Under the pieces are notes generated by a model that was not told where the DNA came from, did no database searches, and saw only the letters and a program-made list of their open reading frames with translations. A DNA stretch of 32,210 bases, taken from positions 1 to 32,210 of the IMG/VR virus record IMGVR_UViG_3300033388_004406; one strand, 5' to 3'. Of this stretch, positions 24,457 through 31,011 are shown piece after piece (position 1 is the stretch's first letter; each line of letters opens with the position of its first letter). Source of the DNA: a virus. The translations under genes were made by a program, and so were the position numbers.

Positions 24457-24864
24457 ATGCAAAATACAAATATTGAAATAGAAGAAAAACCTAAAAAGGG
24501 CCGGCCTAAAGGCGTTCGAGCATGGAAATTAGTTATGAGGGAATGTTTGTGGTTATTAGAACATAAACCGGAAAGATTAGAAAAAAAAATCGGGCAAAAA
24601 TTGCCACCTGAATTAAAAAAACGCGATTTACAATCAATTTTATTTATAAAATATTTAACACAAGCATTGAACGGCGAATTAAAAGCTTTTGAAACTATTA
24701 TGAGATGGATGGACGGCGACCCTAAACAAACATTAGAAGTAACCGGGCAAGTTGAAATTAAACCAGTAGTTGATTTTGAAAGATTGTCTATGCCATTACA
24801 AGAAAAATATTTAGAAGAAAGATTACAACATATAAAAAAACTTAAAAAATTGGCTAAAAAATGA
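24457..24864 (+). CDS. Terminase small subunit
   Basis: The 135-residue protein starts after GAGGTGA and overlaps the large subunit start by 4 nt. It begins with an AT-hook-like KKGRPKG, then has helices in ELKKRDLQSILFIKYLTQALNGELKAFE and MDGDPKQTLEVTGQVEIKP, a common pattern for small terminases in this position. The small subunit recognises the packaging site and hands DNA to the large subunit. The C-terminal basic LKKLKKLAKK is consistent with DNA binding. The assignment is strong through adjacency to the large subunit. Confidence 0.85.
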   Translation: MQNTNIEIEEKPKKGRPKGVRAWKLVMRECLWLLEHKPERLEKKIGQKLPPELKKRDLQSILFIKYLTQALNGELKAFETIMRWMDGDPKQTLEVTGQVEIKPVVDFERLSMPLQEKYLEERLQHIKKLKKLAKK

Positions 24865-26276
24865 ATAGTTTTGGAGTTAAAAAATCATGGTTAAGGGCTA
24901 GTTTGTTAAATACTAAACAATATGTCCACGATTGGTATGAACCAGGAACGATTCATAATCAATTGGCAGGTGTGTTGTGTGACGAAAAAATTACAAAATT
25001 TCTTATTTCAGTCGCTCCGCAATTTGGAAAAACTGAATTGGTTTGTAGAACTTTTCCAGCGAATTATCTTGCACATAATCCAAATAAAAATATATTAATA
25101 ATAACTTATAGCCAAACATACGCGAATGCACTATCTGTTCAATGCCGCGATTATTTTTTGTCAGAAAAATTCCAAGAATTGTTCCCTTCAAAACTTCATC
25201 CTGAAATGTCAACCAAACATGAGTGGCGATTAGCTCCGCCATATAGGGGTGGTGTGGTTTTTTCTGGGAAGGGAATAACCGGCAAGCCGGCTGATATGAT
25301 TTTAGTTGATGATATTTTTGCGACTTATGAAGATGCTATGTCACGCGTCGAACAAGAAAACGCGGAAAATTGGTATTATAATGTTTTGTTACCGCGTTTA
25401 CAATCGGAAAAATCGCGCATAGGTGTGATTATGTCCCGTTTTGTTAGGGGTGATTTAATAGGTAGAATTATTGCAAAAGAAAAAAAAGAACACATACCTA
25501 AAAAAGATCAATATTATAAATTGAATATTAAACCTATTATTAATTGTAAGAAAAAAGGCGACAGGACTACAGGAGAATCTTCCTGGCCGCAAAAAAAGTC
25601 GTTAAAATTTCTTTTAAATGCTTATAAAAATTCGCCTAGCGTGTTTGTTTCTTTATGGGAAGGCAACCCACGCGATACCGAAGCGTTAATTTTTGATCCT
25701 AAATGGTTTAAAATAATTTCCGCATCGGAATTAAAATCTTATGGAAAACGTTTGTTCTCCGTTCGAGCGTGGGATTTTGGATATACAGAGAGTGGAAATG
25801 AAACCGCCGGCGGTAGAATAGACGTTTTTGAAAACAATAAACCAGTTATTATTAATATAAAATCTTTTTATGCTACGCCTAAGGACGCGAAAATAAAAAT
25901 TATTGAAATAACACTAGAAGACGGAACAAAAACTATAGTCGGGGTTGAATCTGGCGGTACGCAAATTGCTATGGCGGATAGTATAAAAGATGCAGAAGAA
26001 TTACAATTATATACGGTAATTTCTAAGCCGCCAATAAAAAACAAAATACAGCGATCAAGTTCTTGGATGTTGCGTGCAGAAGATAAAAAACTTGTGATGT
26101 TAGAAGGTCCTTGGAATGATGATTTTCTGCAAGAATTAGAAGATTTTTCGGAAAACTCTAAAAAGGATAATAAAATTGATAGTGTTTCTTTGGCTTGGCA
26201 GATTCTTTATGGAAAAAGAGGGAGACATAAGGAAAATGAAAATAAAGAGAAAGGAGGTGCGGACAATGCAAAATAA
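24861..26276 (+). CDS. Terminase large subunit (ATPase and nuclease)
   Basis: The 471-residue packaging motor has a Walker A-like loop SVAPQFGKTEL (about residues 50-60, Lys57) and Walker B MILVDDIF (about 145-152, with the usual acidic pair). Adenine-binding and coupling helices follow, including NVLLPRLQSEKSRIGVIMSRF. The RNase H-like nuclease domain shows RAWDFGYTES (Asp305) and IVGVESGG, and the C-terminal acidic cluster QELEDFSENSKKDNKIDSVSLAW. It drives ATP-powered DNA packaging through the portal. Here it lies after the tail module instead of before the portal. Confidence 0.94.
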   Translation: MNSFGVKKSWLRASLLNTKQYVHDWYEPGTIHNQLAGVLCDEKITKFLISVAPQFGKTELVCRTFPANYLAHNPNKNILIITYSQTYANALSVQCRDYFLSEKFQELFPSKLHPEMSTKHEWRLAPPYRGGVVFSGKGITGKPADMILVDDIFATYEDAMSRVEQENAENWYYNVLLPRLQSEKSRIGVIMSRFVRGDLIGRIIAKEKKEHIPKKDQYYKLNIKPIINCKKKGDRTTGESSWPQKKSLKFLLNAYKNSPSVFVSLWEGNPRDTEALIFDPKWFKIISASELKSYGKRLFSVRAWDFGYTESGNETAGGRIDVFENNKPVIINIKSFYATPKDAKIKIIEITLEDGTKTIVGVESGGTQIAMADSIKDAEELQLYTVISKPPIKNKIQRSSSWMLRAEDKKLVMLEGPWNDDFLQELEDFSENSKKDNKIDSVSLAWQILYGKRGRHKENENKEKGGADNAK

Positions 26277-26496
26277 TGGTATACTTAAATTAATATTGGA
26301 ACGTTTTAATTCAGTAGAAAAATATTTAGATAAAATTTCCGATACAATGAGAATACAGCATGGAGAAAATCAAAAGCGTATTACTAATTTAGAGAAGTCC
26401 AGAGCAAAATTTATAGGGATTTTTATTGCGCTTTGGGCTGTTGCCGGGCTGACATTATCAGCAATAACAATACTAGGGTTTAACGGAGGGAAATAA
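26266..26496 (+). CDS. XhlA-like membrane protein
   Basis: ATG 26266 has AAGGAGG at 26251-26257 and overlaps the end of the terminase gene. The 76-residue product has a coiled-coil-like N-terminus (KLILERFNSVEKYLDKISDT..., NQKRITNLEKS) and one membrane segment (FIGIFIALWAVAGLTLSAITI) at the C-terminus. This architecture matches the XhlA/haemolysin-type proteins that assist holins in phage lysis. It begins the lysis gene group. Confidence 0.68.
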   Translation: MQNNGILKLILERFNSVEKYLDKISDTMRIQHGENQKRITNLEKSRAKFIGIFIALWAVAGLTLSAITILGFNGGK

Positions 26497-26497
26497 A

Positions 26498-26890
26498 ATG
26501 ATAGAAAATTTAGCAGCTAAAGGAATTAAAAGAAAAATTAAAGCACCTATTGCAGATTTAGAAATCATAAAAGAATATCATCCAGAAGTATTATTAAAAT
26601 TAGCTTTATTATCGCAACGTATGGGAATTGATCCGCTTTGGTTAGGTAATTTTTATTTAAATAAAAAAATTCCACAATGGATCGAAAGTGGATACCGTGA
26701 GATAGCAAAAAAATCGAAAATTTTAAATTCTGCGCATTATTTTGGTATTGCAGTTGATATTATGGTAGGAAAATTAATTAAACAATATGAATGGGCAAGG
26801 GCAGCAACGGAAGACAATAATTTGTTTTTCCGCGCTGGTTTGTATCCGCAACAAAATACCATGCACTTAGATATTGCCGATATGGGATAA
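26498..26890 (+). CDS. Endolysin, M15-like peptidase (DD-/LD-carboxypeptidase fold)
   Basis: The first 60 residues of this frame are helical. They are followed by SGYREI and then NSAHYFGIAVDIM, the M15 zinc motif S-x-H-x(6)-D with His80 and Asp87. The third ligand lies in NTMHLDIAD (His123, Asp125). M15 enzymes cleave peptide bonds in peptidoglycan stems. TAA at 26888-26890 cuts the frame just after MHLDIADMG, before the C-terminal part seen in relatives; the sequence continues in the next frame to 26963. The position next to XhlA-like and holin-like genes supports a lysis role. No signal peptide is seen, so it would need holin-mediated access. Confidence 0.75.
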   Translation: MIENLAAKGIKRKIKAPIADLEIIKEYHPEVLLKLALLSQRMGIDPLWLGNFYLNKKIPQWIESGYREIAKKSKILNSAHYFGIAVDIMVGKLIKQYEWARAATEDNNLFFRAGLYPQQNTMHLDIADMG

Positions 26891-26963
26891 ACAATATACA
26901 GGATTTTATAATTTAAAAAGCGCCATGGAATTTGCTTGGAAAAAAATTGATGGAGGTGAGTAA
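26883..26963 (+). pseudogene. C-terminal tail of the endolysin in a shifted frame
   Basis: From TGG at 26883 the frame reads WDKQYTGFYNLKSAMEFAWKKI and ends at TAA 26961-26963, which overlaps the RusA start by TAATG. This sequence resembles the aromatic C-terminus (Y-W...) of M15 lysins. Skipping one base near 26882 joins it to the endolysin frame. It has no start codon of its own with an SD. Confidence 0.5.
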
Positions 26964-27355
26964 TGCAATGTAGAATTGTTATTTATAATGTAAAACCGAT
27001 TTCCAAACAATCAGGTACAAAATACGGTCGGCGACATGCTTATTTAACACAAGAATATAAAAATTTTAAAGAAATTATTGCATGGGAAGCTAAAAACCAA
27101 TTGTCAAAAGAGGGATGGAAAATCTGTACAGATAAAGAAATATATATATCTTGTGGATTAGTTTGGCCTAAAAAAACTAAACGCGAAGACAAATTAGGCG
27201 ATATTGCCGATAATGTTATTAGTGGTATATATGATGCGTTGCAGGGGGTGGTTTATAAAAATGACAAACAAATATATAGTAGTATAGTTAGTTTATATCA
27301 TTCCCAAAATATAAAAAAAATAGAAATATTAATAACAACAGGTTGTAAACTATGA
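26963..27355 (+). CDS. RusA-like Holliday junction resolvase
   Basis: The 130-residue protein has IVIYNVKPISKQSGTKYGRRHAYLTQEYKNF at the N-terminus, matching the RusA core (P-x-x-K-x-R ... Y-x-x-F/Y). Near residues 78-100 it has KLGDIADNVISGIYDALQGVVYKNDKQI, where Asp residues of the D-x-DN-x(3)-x-x-x-DAL-x-G-x-x-x-x-D-x-Q-I motif bind catalytic metal. RusA cuts four-way junctions in recombination or packaging. A nuclease amid lysis genes is unusual. GGAGGTGAG lies upstream. Confidence 0.85.
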   Translation: MQCRIVIYNVKPISKQSGTKYGRRHAYLTQEYKNFKEIIAWEAKNQLSKEGWKICTDKEIYISCGLVWPKKTKREDKLGDIADNVISGIYDALQGVVYKNDKQIYSSIVSLYHSQNIKKIEILITTGCKL

Positions 27356-27537
27356 AAATAGGTCAACGTAAATTTTTATTAGCTTGTTTTTTTGCTTTAG
27401 CAGGAACCGCGGCGCTATTTTTTAACAAAATATCCGGCGGGGAATTTATTGCTTTAATCACTTTAGTTATGGGTATTTATAATACTGCCAATTATTTAAT
27501 TAAAAAGGAGAGTAAAAAAAATGATATTCAAAAATAA
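27352..27537 (+). CDS. Small holin-like membrane protein
   Basis: This 61-residue protein is linked to RusA by ATGA. It has two membrane segments, KFLLACFFALAGTAALFF (about residues 7-24) and FIALITLVMGIYNTANYL (about 32-49), and a charged tail KKESKKNDIQK. A two-pass small protein with a lysine tail beside a peptidase and an XhlA-like gene is typical of a class II holin. The pattern is short, so homology cannot be firm. Confidence 0.55.
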   Translation: MKIGQRKFLLACFFALAGTAALFFNKISGGEFIALITLVMGIYNTANYLIKKESKKNDIQK

Positions 27538-28093
27538 AATTATTTCAATAATATTAGCAATTGTTTTTTTAGTAGGAGTTTTTTTAATTGTAAAAACGTT
27601 TATTGAGGTTTGTAATTTTCCATTATCATCTGAAAATAATATTGAGACTATAACAGAAGTATCCCCGGAAAAAACAATTTCCCCGCAAATTAAAAAGATT
27701 TTTAAAGATAAAATTGAGCAACCTAAAATACAGATTATTATTCCTGAAAAGAAAAAAATCATTGGTAAAAAAGCAACTCAAAATATTATAGTTACAGATG
27801 TGGGAAACACGTTGGTTGTAACAACCTATAAAATTGACTGGGGATGCCGGTTTGATCCGAAATTATATTGCAGCTATAATAAAAATTATTGCATCGGCGC
27901 CGGTATATCGTTTTTTAGGATAGGCCGCTTCAATAGTGATTTTTTTGCTAGTTATGAATTTTTTGATAAAAATATTGATGTTAATTTAGGTGTCTCATTT
28001 CAGATTACAAATAATACTTTTGTAGGGTTGCATTATAACGGTTTTCTGGAAGACAAAACCAGGATAGGCATTTTTGCATCTATGCAATTTTAG
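27521..28093 (+). CDS. Spanin-like protein with N-terminal anchor and beta C-terminus
   Basis: The 190-residue protein begins after AAAAGGAGAG and overlaps the holin-like gene by 17 nt. A strong N-terminal membrane segment, IISIILAIVFLVGVFLIV, is followed by a charged linker (SPQIKKIFKDKIEQPKIQIIIPEKKKIIG). The C-terminus is beta rich: IGAGISFFRIGRF, DVNLGVSFQI, FVGLHYNGFLEDKTRIGIFASMQF. The final Phe and alternating pattern resemble outer membrane beta-strands. Together with its place at the end of the lysis set, this suggests a bridge between the inner and outer membranes, a spanin-like job. No clear family motif is seen. Confidence 0.5.
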   Translation: MIFKNKIISIILAIVFLVGVFLIVKTFIEVCNFPLSSENNIETITEVSPEKTISPQIKKIFKDKIEQPKIQIIIPEKKKIIGKKATQNIIVTDVGNTLVVTTYKIDWGCRFDPKLYCSYNKNYCIGAGISFFRIGRFNSDFFASYEFFDKNIDVNLGVSFQITNNTFVGLHYNGFLEDKTRIGIFASMQF

Positions 28094-28348
28094 CGTATTG
28101 ATTTAATATTTATTGTTTTGTGATAGATTAAAATATGCAATGTATAGGGTATATTTTGATTTTTATAAAAAACAATAAATACATGCGATGAAAAATAATT
28201 ATCGAAAAAAACCAGCTTTTTGGAAGGATTTGGCCTTTTACATAACCCCCAAGGATGGCCTTTATTTAAATGAAAAAAAATAATTACTACAACTACACTA
28301 TCTATAAAATATTATGCAAATAAACCAGCGTGATAACTGTTTTTATTT

Positions 28349-28474
28349 GTACGAAATTCCGTCATCTTCTTTTTCAATAAAACACTTAAAATCAACAATA
28401 CCCTTATTTTATCATAATAAAATACCTAACATAATGGTGACGAATTTTTGTACACGAATGACGAATTTCCGTCA
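28349..28474 (+). promoter_or_regulatory. Cluster of three related operator-like sites
   Basis: Site 1 (28349-28365) reads GTACGAAATTCCGTCAT, site 2 (28438-28454) TGACGAATTTTTGTACA and site 3 (28459-28474) TGACGAATTTCCGTCA. Site 2 read on the other strand gives TGTACAAAAATTCGTCA and aligns with TGTACGAAATTCCGTCA at 28348-28364. Site 3 is a near-palindrome with TGACG and CGTCA arms. Shared half-sites CGTCA and TGTAC suggest binding by a dimeric regulator. No regulator gene was found in the window. Confidence 0.45.
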
Positions 28475-28485
28475 CTCAAATAAGT

Positions 28486-28510
28486 TGCCCAGTATATTTA
28501 TGGGCATTTT
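28486..28510 (+). terminator. Candidate intrinsic terminator upstream of the early promoter
   Basis: TGCCCA (28486-28491) pairs with TGGGCA (28501-28506), with a 9-nt loop and TTTT at 28507-28510. The stem is 6 bp with three G-C pairs, moderate strength. It could stop late transcription or a leftward upstream transcript before the promoter at 28607. Confidence 0.4.
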
Positions 28511-28528
28511 GCATATTTTTTTATGCAA
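28509..28528 (+). repeat. Perfect inverted repeat TTGCATA-N6-TATGCAA
   Basis: TTGCATA (28509-28515) and TATGCAA (28522-28528) are exact reverse complements with six T between. The TATGCAA half also occurs at 28081-28087, 28134-28140 and 28313-28319, giving a density well above chance for such a short AT-rich region. It may be an operator, or hairpin DNA at an origin. Confidence 0.5.
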
Positions 28529-28606
28529 GAATATTAATTTATTTCTTATGTATACCATATATTGTATTGCTAGAAGAAACATATACAAGATGTTTTATTT
28601 TATAAA

Positions 28607-28634
28607 TTGGCATAGTATATGCATTATATATAGT
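28607..28634 (+). promoter_or_regulatory. Sigma70-like promoter for the early genes
   Basis: TTGGCA (28607-28612) and TATAGT (28629-28634) are 16 nt apart. The spacer contains an inverted repeat GCATA-GTA-TATGC (28610-28622), so a regulator could overlap the polymerase. It lies 44 nt before the ATG at 28678. It has the same spacing and -10 as the promoter at 4409. Confidence 0.55.
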
Positions 28635-28645
28635 AGAATTTAAAA

Positions 28646-28677
28646 CTGGCGACGGCCCTAAAACGGAAGGGGACAAG
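28646..28677 (+). promoter_or_regulatory. Leader element copy A (structured SD leader)
   Basis: The 32-nt leader before the 28678 start contains GACGG, AAACGG and the SD GGAAGGGG. It matches copy B (29054-29085) at 26 of 32 positions by direct count. Two weaker relatives precede the genes at 29281 and 29875. Confidence 0.5.
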
Positions 28678-29049
28678 ATGGAAAAGAAAAAAACAAAATT
28701 GAAAATCACATCATGCAAAGGCAGGCTCTTTCATACCTATCCTGGACAATGTCAACCGCAGGATAGGTATATTGAGGTTTCAGCCAACGGAGAATTATAT
28801 ATTAGTTGGAATGCAGAAATCGGCAACGCAGTCCCGGCTAATGTCTGGCACGGGATCGAACGGCGGATACATATTTCAGCGGAAACCAAATACGAGGCAA
28901 AACAATTCATTTTGAAAAATTATAAAGCTTTTCAAAAATTAGTCGATGGAATGGACACGAAACTAGATGCAACTAGTAATTATATCGGCACTCTGACATC
29001 GGACGCAGAAACAGCCCTAGAAGAATTAGAATATACTAGTTTATATTAA
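28678..29049 (+). CDS. Conserved early phage protein
   Basis: The 123-residue product starts at ATG 28678 after the GGAAGGGG leader. It contains KITSCKGRLFHTYPGQCQPQDRYIEVSANGELYISWN, a sequence type I recognise from hypothetical proteins (DRYIEV ... W-N-x-E-IGN-x-VP ... V-W-H) encoded in phage early regions, often near anti-host or DNA metabolism genes. No catalytic residues are apparent. Ending is SDAETALEELEYTSLY. Confidence 0.62.
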   Translation: MEKKKTKLKITSCKGRLFHTYPGQCQPQDRYIEVSANGELYISWNAEIGNAVPANVWHGIERRIHISAETKYEAKQFILKNYKAFQKLVDGMDTKLDATSNYIGTLTSDAETALEELEYTSLY

Positions 29050-29053
29050 AAAC

Positions 29054-29085
29054 CAGCCGACGGGCTTGAAACGGAAGGGGATAAG
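29054..29085 (+). promoter_or_regulatory. Leader element copy B
   Basis: The leader before the 29086 gene has CCGACGG, then GAAACGGAAGGGG. The identity with copy A covers the part between the preceding stop and the start, which is not expected if both were merely ordinary SDs. Confidence 0.5.
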
Positions 29086-29250
29086 ATGAAATTCAACCTT
29101 GTAACATTTGGGATAGACAAAAAGGCTCTTTATTATATCGAGGAGAAATCATATCAAAATGAAATAGTTTCTATCCGATTCGAACATAAAGAAGACGCTG
29201 AAAAAGCAATTAAAGTTTTGAATAGTGCCATTAGCATTATTGTGCATTAA
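29086..29250 (+). CDS. Small early protein, 54 residues
   Basis: The ATG at 29086 is preceded by GGAAGGGG. The product begins MKFNLVTFGIDKKALYYIEE and ends in HKEDAEKAIKVLNSAISIIVH, an alpha/beta ferredoxin-like small fold appearance. It is too short for a reliable assignment. It lies in the run of early genes with shared leaders. Confidence 0.5.
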   Translation: MKFNLVTFGIDKKALYYIEEKSYQNEIVSIRFEHKEDAEKAIKVLNSAISIIVH

Positions 29251-29280
29251 GCTGACGAGGCTACCGGAAAGGATGAAAAA

Positions 29281-29529
29281 ATGGAAAAATATTATATCGT
29301 TACATATAAATGTCATGTAGGAGAAAAAGGGTTTCGTTGCGGACATAGACATCTCACCTTGATGGGCGTTTTTCGATGCCTAAATAAATTAAAGCAAAAA
29401 CAATTATATTTCAAAGAAAAGCGATTATTTAAAGAGGATTTATTTATTATTGCTGTTGAAAATTGTAATTATAGGAAATTAAACGATAATGAAACAATTA
29501 TTCTAAATGGTTTTGAATACGGAAATTAA
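29281..29529 (+). CDS. Small early protein with CGHRH motif
   Basis: The 82-residue protein follows a GGAAAGGATG leader (related to copies A and B). It has YKCHVGEKGFRCGHRHLTLMGVFRCLNKLKQK, where a C-x(8)-C-G-H-R-H-x(9)-C arrangement could bind zinc. The pattern CGHRH-x-T occurs in small phage proteins of unknown function. The C-terminus is plain. Confidence 0.58.
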   Translation: MEKYYIVTYKCHVGEKGFRCGHRHLTLMGVFRCLNKLKQKQLYFKEKRLFKEDLFIIAVENCNYRKLNDNETIILNGFEYGN

Positions 29530-29539
29530 GGGGTTTGAA

Positions 29540-29692
29540 ATGATTATAAAGCAACTTACTATAAAAAAATCATTTAGTACGGCTAATTCTGAGATGGTAT
29601 TAGACCAGGATATTCCGGTTGAGGCAATTTCAGAAAAATACAATCATTGGCGGCAGGATTTATTGATTAAATATTTTGATCCGAGGTGGTAA
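29540..29692 (+). CDS. Small early protein, 50 residues
   Basis: ATG 29540 has AAGGGG 9 nt upstream, better than the ATG at 29507 that lies inside the preceding gene. The peptide begins MIIKQLTIKKSFSTANSEMV and ends RQDLLIKYFDPRW. No family was recognised. Confidence 0.5.
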   Translation: MIIKQLTIKKSFSTANSEMVLDQDIPVEAISEKYNHWRQDLLIKYFDPRW

Positions 29693-29693
29693 T

Positions 29694-29855
29694 ATGTTTC
29701 TTTTTTTAATGGAAAATAATATTTTAGTATCAATTATTTTAGGTGTTTTGTATGCTTTGATAATATTTTGTATTATTTTGTTTTTATGCGCTGTGGTTGC
29801 TGAAATTTTGCTATATTGTAAAATAATTAAATCCGAAGATATAGAAAAATATTAA
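29694..29855 (+). CDS. Small membrane protein, 53 residues
   Basis: The product begins MFLFLMENNILVSIILGVLYALIIFCIILFLCAVV, a long hydrophobic helix or two short ones, and ends in a charged tail KIIKSEDIEKY. The ATG follows GAGGTGG. It could be an early-expressed membrane protein such as a superinfection-exclusion or lysis-timing factor, but the short sequence gives no direct clue. Confidence 0.5.
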   Translation: MFLFLMENNILVSIILGVLYALIIFCIILFLCAVVAEILLYCKIIKSEDIEKY

Positions 29856-29874
29856 AGCTGGCAGGGGTGATAAT

Positions 29875-30039
29875 ATGACGCCAATAAAAAAGTCAAAATG
29901 GGTCCGGCAGCATTTATTTAAACAAAAAATTTTATGCTGGTTATTAGATCATCATATTATTACTAACCGGATTGCGGAATTGTTAGACGATAAAGACAAT
30001 AAAACACAAGAAAAAAAAATAAAAAAGGAAGGAGGATAA
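29875..30039 (+). CDS. Small basic early protein, 54 residues
   Basis: ATG 29875 follows GCAGGGGTGAT, another variant of the early leader. The product starts TPIKKSKWVRQHLFKQKILCWLLDHH and ends with a lysine-rich tail. The helix ITNRIAELLDDKDNK is visible. No assignment is possible. Confidence 0.45.
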   Translation: MTPIKKSKWVRQHLFKQKILCWLLDHHIITNRIAELLDDKDNKTQEKKIKKEGG

Positions 30040-30040
30040 A

Positions 30041-30292
30041 ATGACAGTAATTACTAGAGAATGTAAACATTGTTACGGACGTGGTTTTATTGGTTATGCG
30101 GTTGATAAAAGAATAAGACCTAGAACTAAAAAATATGTTTGTACGAAATGTGGCGGCGATGGTATTAGAAAATATGTAGATGAAGAAAAAAAATCGTTGC
30201 TGATTTCTTTAAAAAGATTTTTAAAAAGACTTTTTAGTATAATAATCAATTTTATTAAAAAAATAACAATTATTAGAAAGAGGAAAATATGA
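30041..30292 (+). CDS. DnaJ-type zinc-finger protein with basic hydrophobic tail
   Basis: The 83-residue protein follows AAGGAGG. It has two zinc modules, CKHCYGRGFIG (residues 8-18) and CTKCGGDGI (about 34-42), of the CxxCxGxG DnaJ type. The C-terminal half (SLLISLKRFLKRLFSIIINFIKKITII) is strongly amphipathic and basic. It may associate with membranes or nucleic acid. DnaJ-like zinc fingers are used for peptide binding in chaperones, but the J domain is absent. Function unknown. Its stop overlaps the next start. Confidence 0.62.
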   Translation: MTVITRECKHCYGRGFIGYAVDKRIRPRTKKYVCTKCGGDGIRKYVDEEKKSLLISLKRFLKRLFSIIINFIKKITIIRKRKI

Positions 30293-31011
30293 AAACTGAA
30301 CAAGCTGTAATTGTTAAAAACAATAATTTAATTTTACATCAAAAAGAAGAATTATTGCCGATTATAGATATAAAAAAACGCGCAGACCATATACACGCAA
30401 TTATGCGCGATTTAATGCAAAAAGATGTCCATTACGGGATAATTCCAGGATGCGGAACTAAGCCCGCTCTTTTTAAAGCCGGCGCGGAAAAGATTTTAAT
30501 GGGCTTCCAACTTGCCGCAGAATATGAAATAACAGAGTTATCAACTGATAAATTTTTTGGATTCCGTATAGTTGCTAAAATTCATAGTGTAAATACCGGA
30601 AGATTGTTAGGCGGTGGGATCGGTGACGCAACTACACGTGAAAAAAAATGGCGACATTTATTTGAGGCTGGAAATTCTAACACAGTTTTGAAAATGGCTA
30701 AAGTTAGAGCGCTAAGAGACGCTATTTTAACGGTTACTGCAGCAAGTGATATTTTCGCTCAAGATATTGAAGATTCTGATTTAGAAAAACAAAACGAAAA
30801 TAAAGAGAATGCGACTAAGCCAGAAACAAATAAACCGGAAATTAATCTTAAATTACAAGCTATTGCGGATATGAGCCGGGAAATGAAAAGCACAGAAGAT
30901 CAAAAGAATATCTATCAAAAAATGGTTAAAATAAACGGAGTAGACGTAACCTATAATGAGGTTTATAGGCGTTTTTTAGCATACGAGGAAAAAAATGGAA
31001 TTATCAGATAA
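30289..31011 (+). CDS. Conserved phage DNA-metabolism protein, candidate annealing or recombination factor
   Basis: The 240-residue protein contains MQKDVHYGIIPGCGTKP followed by LFKAGAEKILMGFQLA (about residues 42-76), then GRLLGGGIGDATTREKKW and VLKMAKVRALRDAILTVTAASDIFAQDIED. I recognise this layout (HYG-x-IPG-x-x-KP-x-L-x-K-x-GAEK ... KMAK-x-RAL-x-DA-x-LT-x-TAASD-x-F-x-QD) from phage proteins next to exonucleases. Their biochemical role is not certain to me. Since the PD-(D/E)XK nuclease follows with an overlap, a role in recombination or DNA end handling is inferred. Confidence 0.65.
   Translation: MKTEQAVIVKNNNLILHQKEELLPIIDIKKRADHIHAIMRDLMQKDVHYGIIPGCGTKPALFKAGAEKILMGFQLAAEYEITELSTDKFFGFRIVAKIHSVNTGRLLGGGIGDATTREKKWRHLFEAGNSNTVLKMAKVRALRDAILTVTAASDIFAQDIEDSDLEKQNENKENATKPETNKPEINLKLQAIADMSREMKSTEDQKNIYQKMVKINGVDVTYNEVYRRFLAYEEKNGIIR

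Larger units (their letters stand above)
28094..28677 (+). other. Gene-free control region between lysis and early genes
   Basis: This stretch of 584 bp has no convincing gene. It contains the heptamer TATGCAA/TTGCATA several times, three related operator-like sites near 28349-28474, two inverted repeats near 28486-28528, and a promoter at 28607-28634. An AT-rich start (28094-28200) shows nothing clear. Two self-complementary AAGG...CCTT blocks lie at about 28223-28262. It is the best candidate for a switch or origin-linked region, but no repressor gene sits next to it. Confidence 0.6.

Noticed and set aside
28314-28643. 109-residue open frame in the control region
   Set aside because: It has no ribosome site, an odd composition (many Ile, Tyr, Phe) and overlaps the operator-like sites, terminator and promoter.
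29251-29274. Hammerhead ribozyme-like core (CTGACGA ... GGAAA)
   Set aside because: Stem II would be only two pairs, an extra G precedes GAAA, and no flanking stems I or III are seen.
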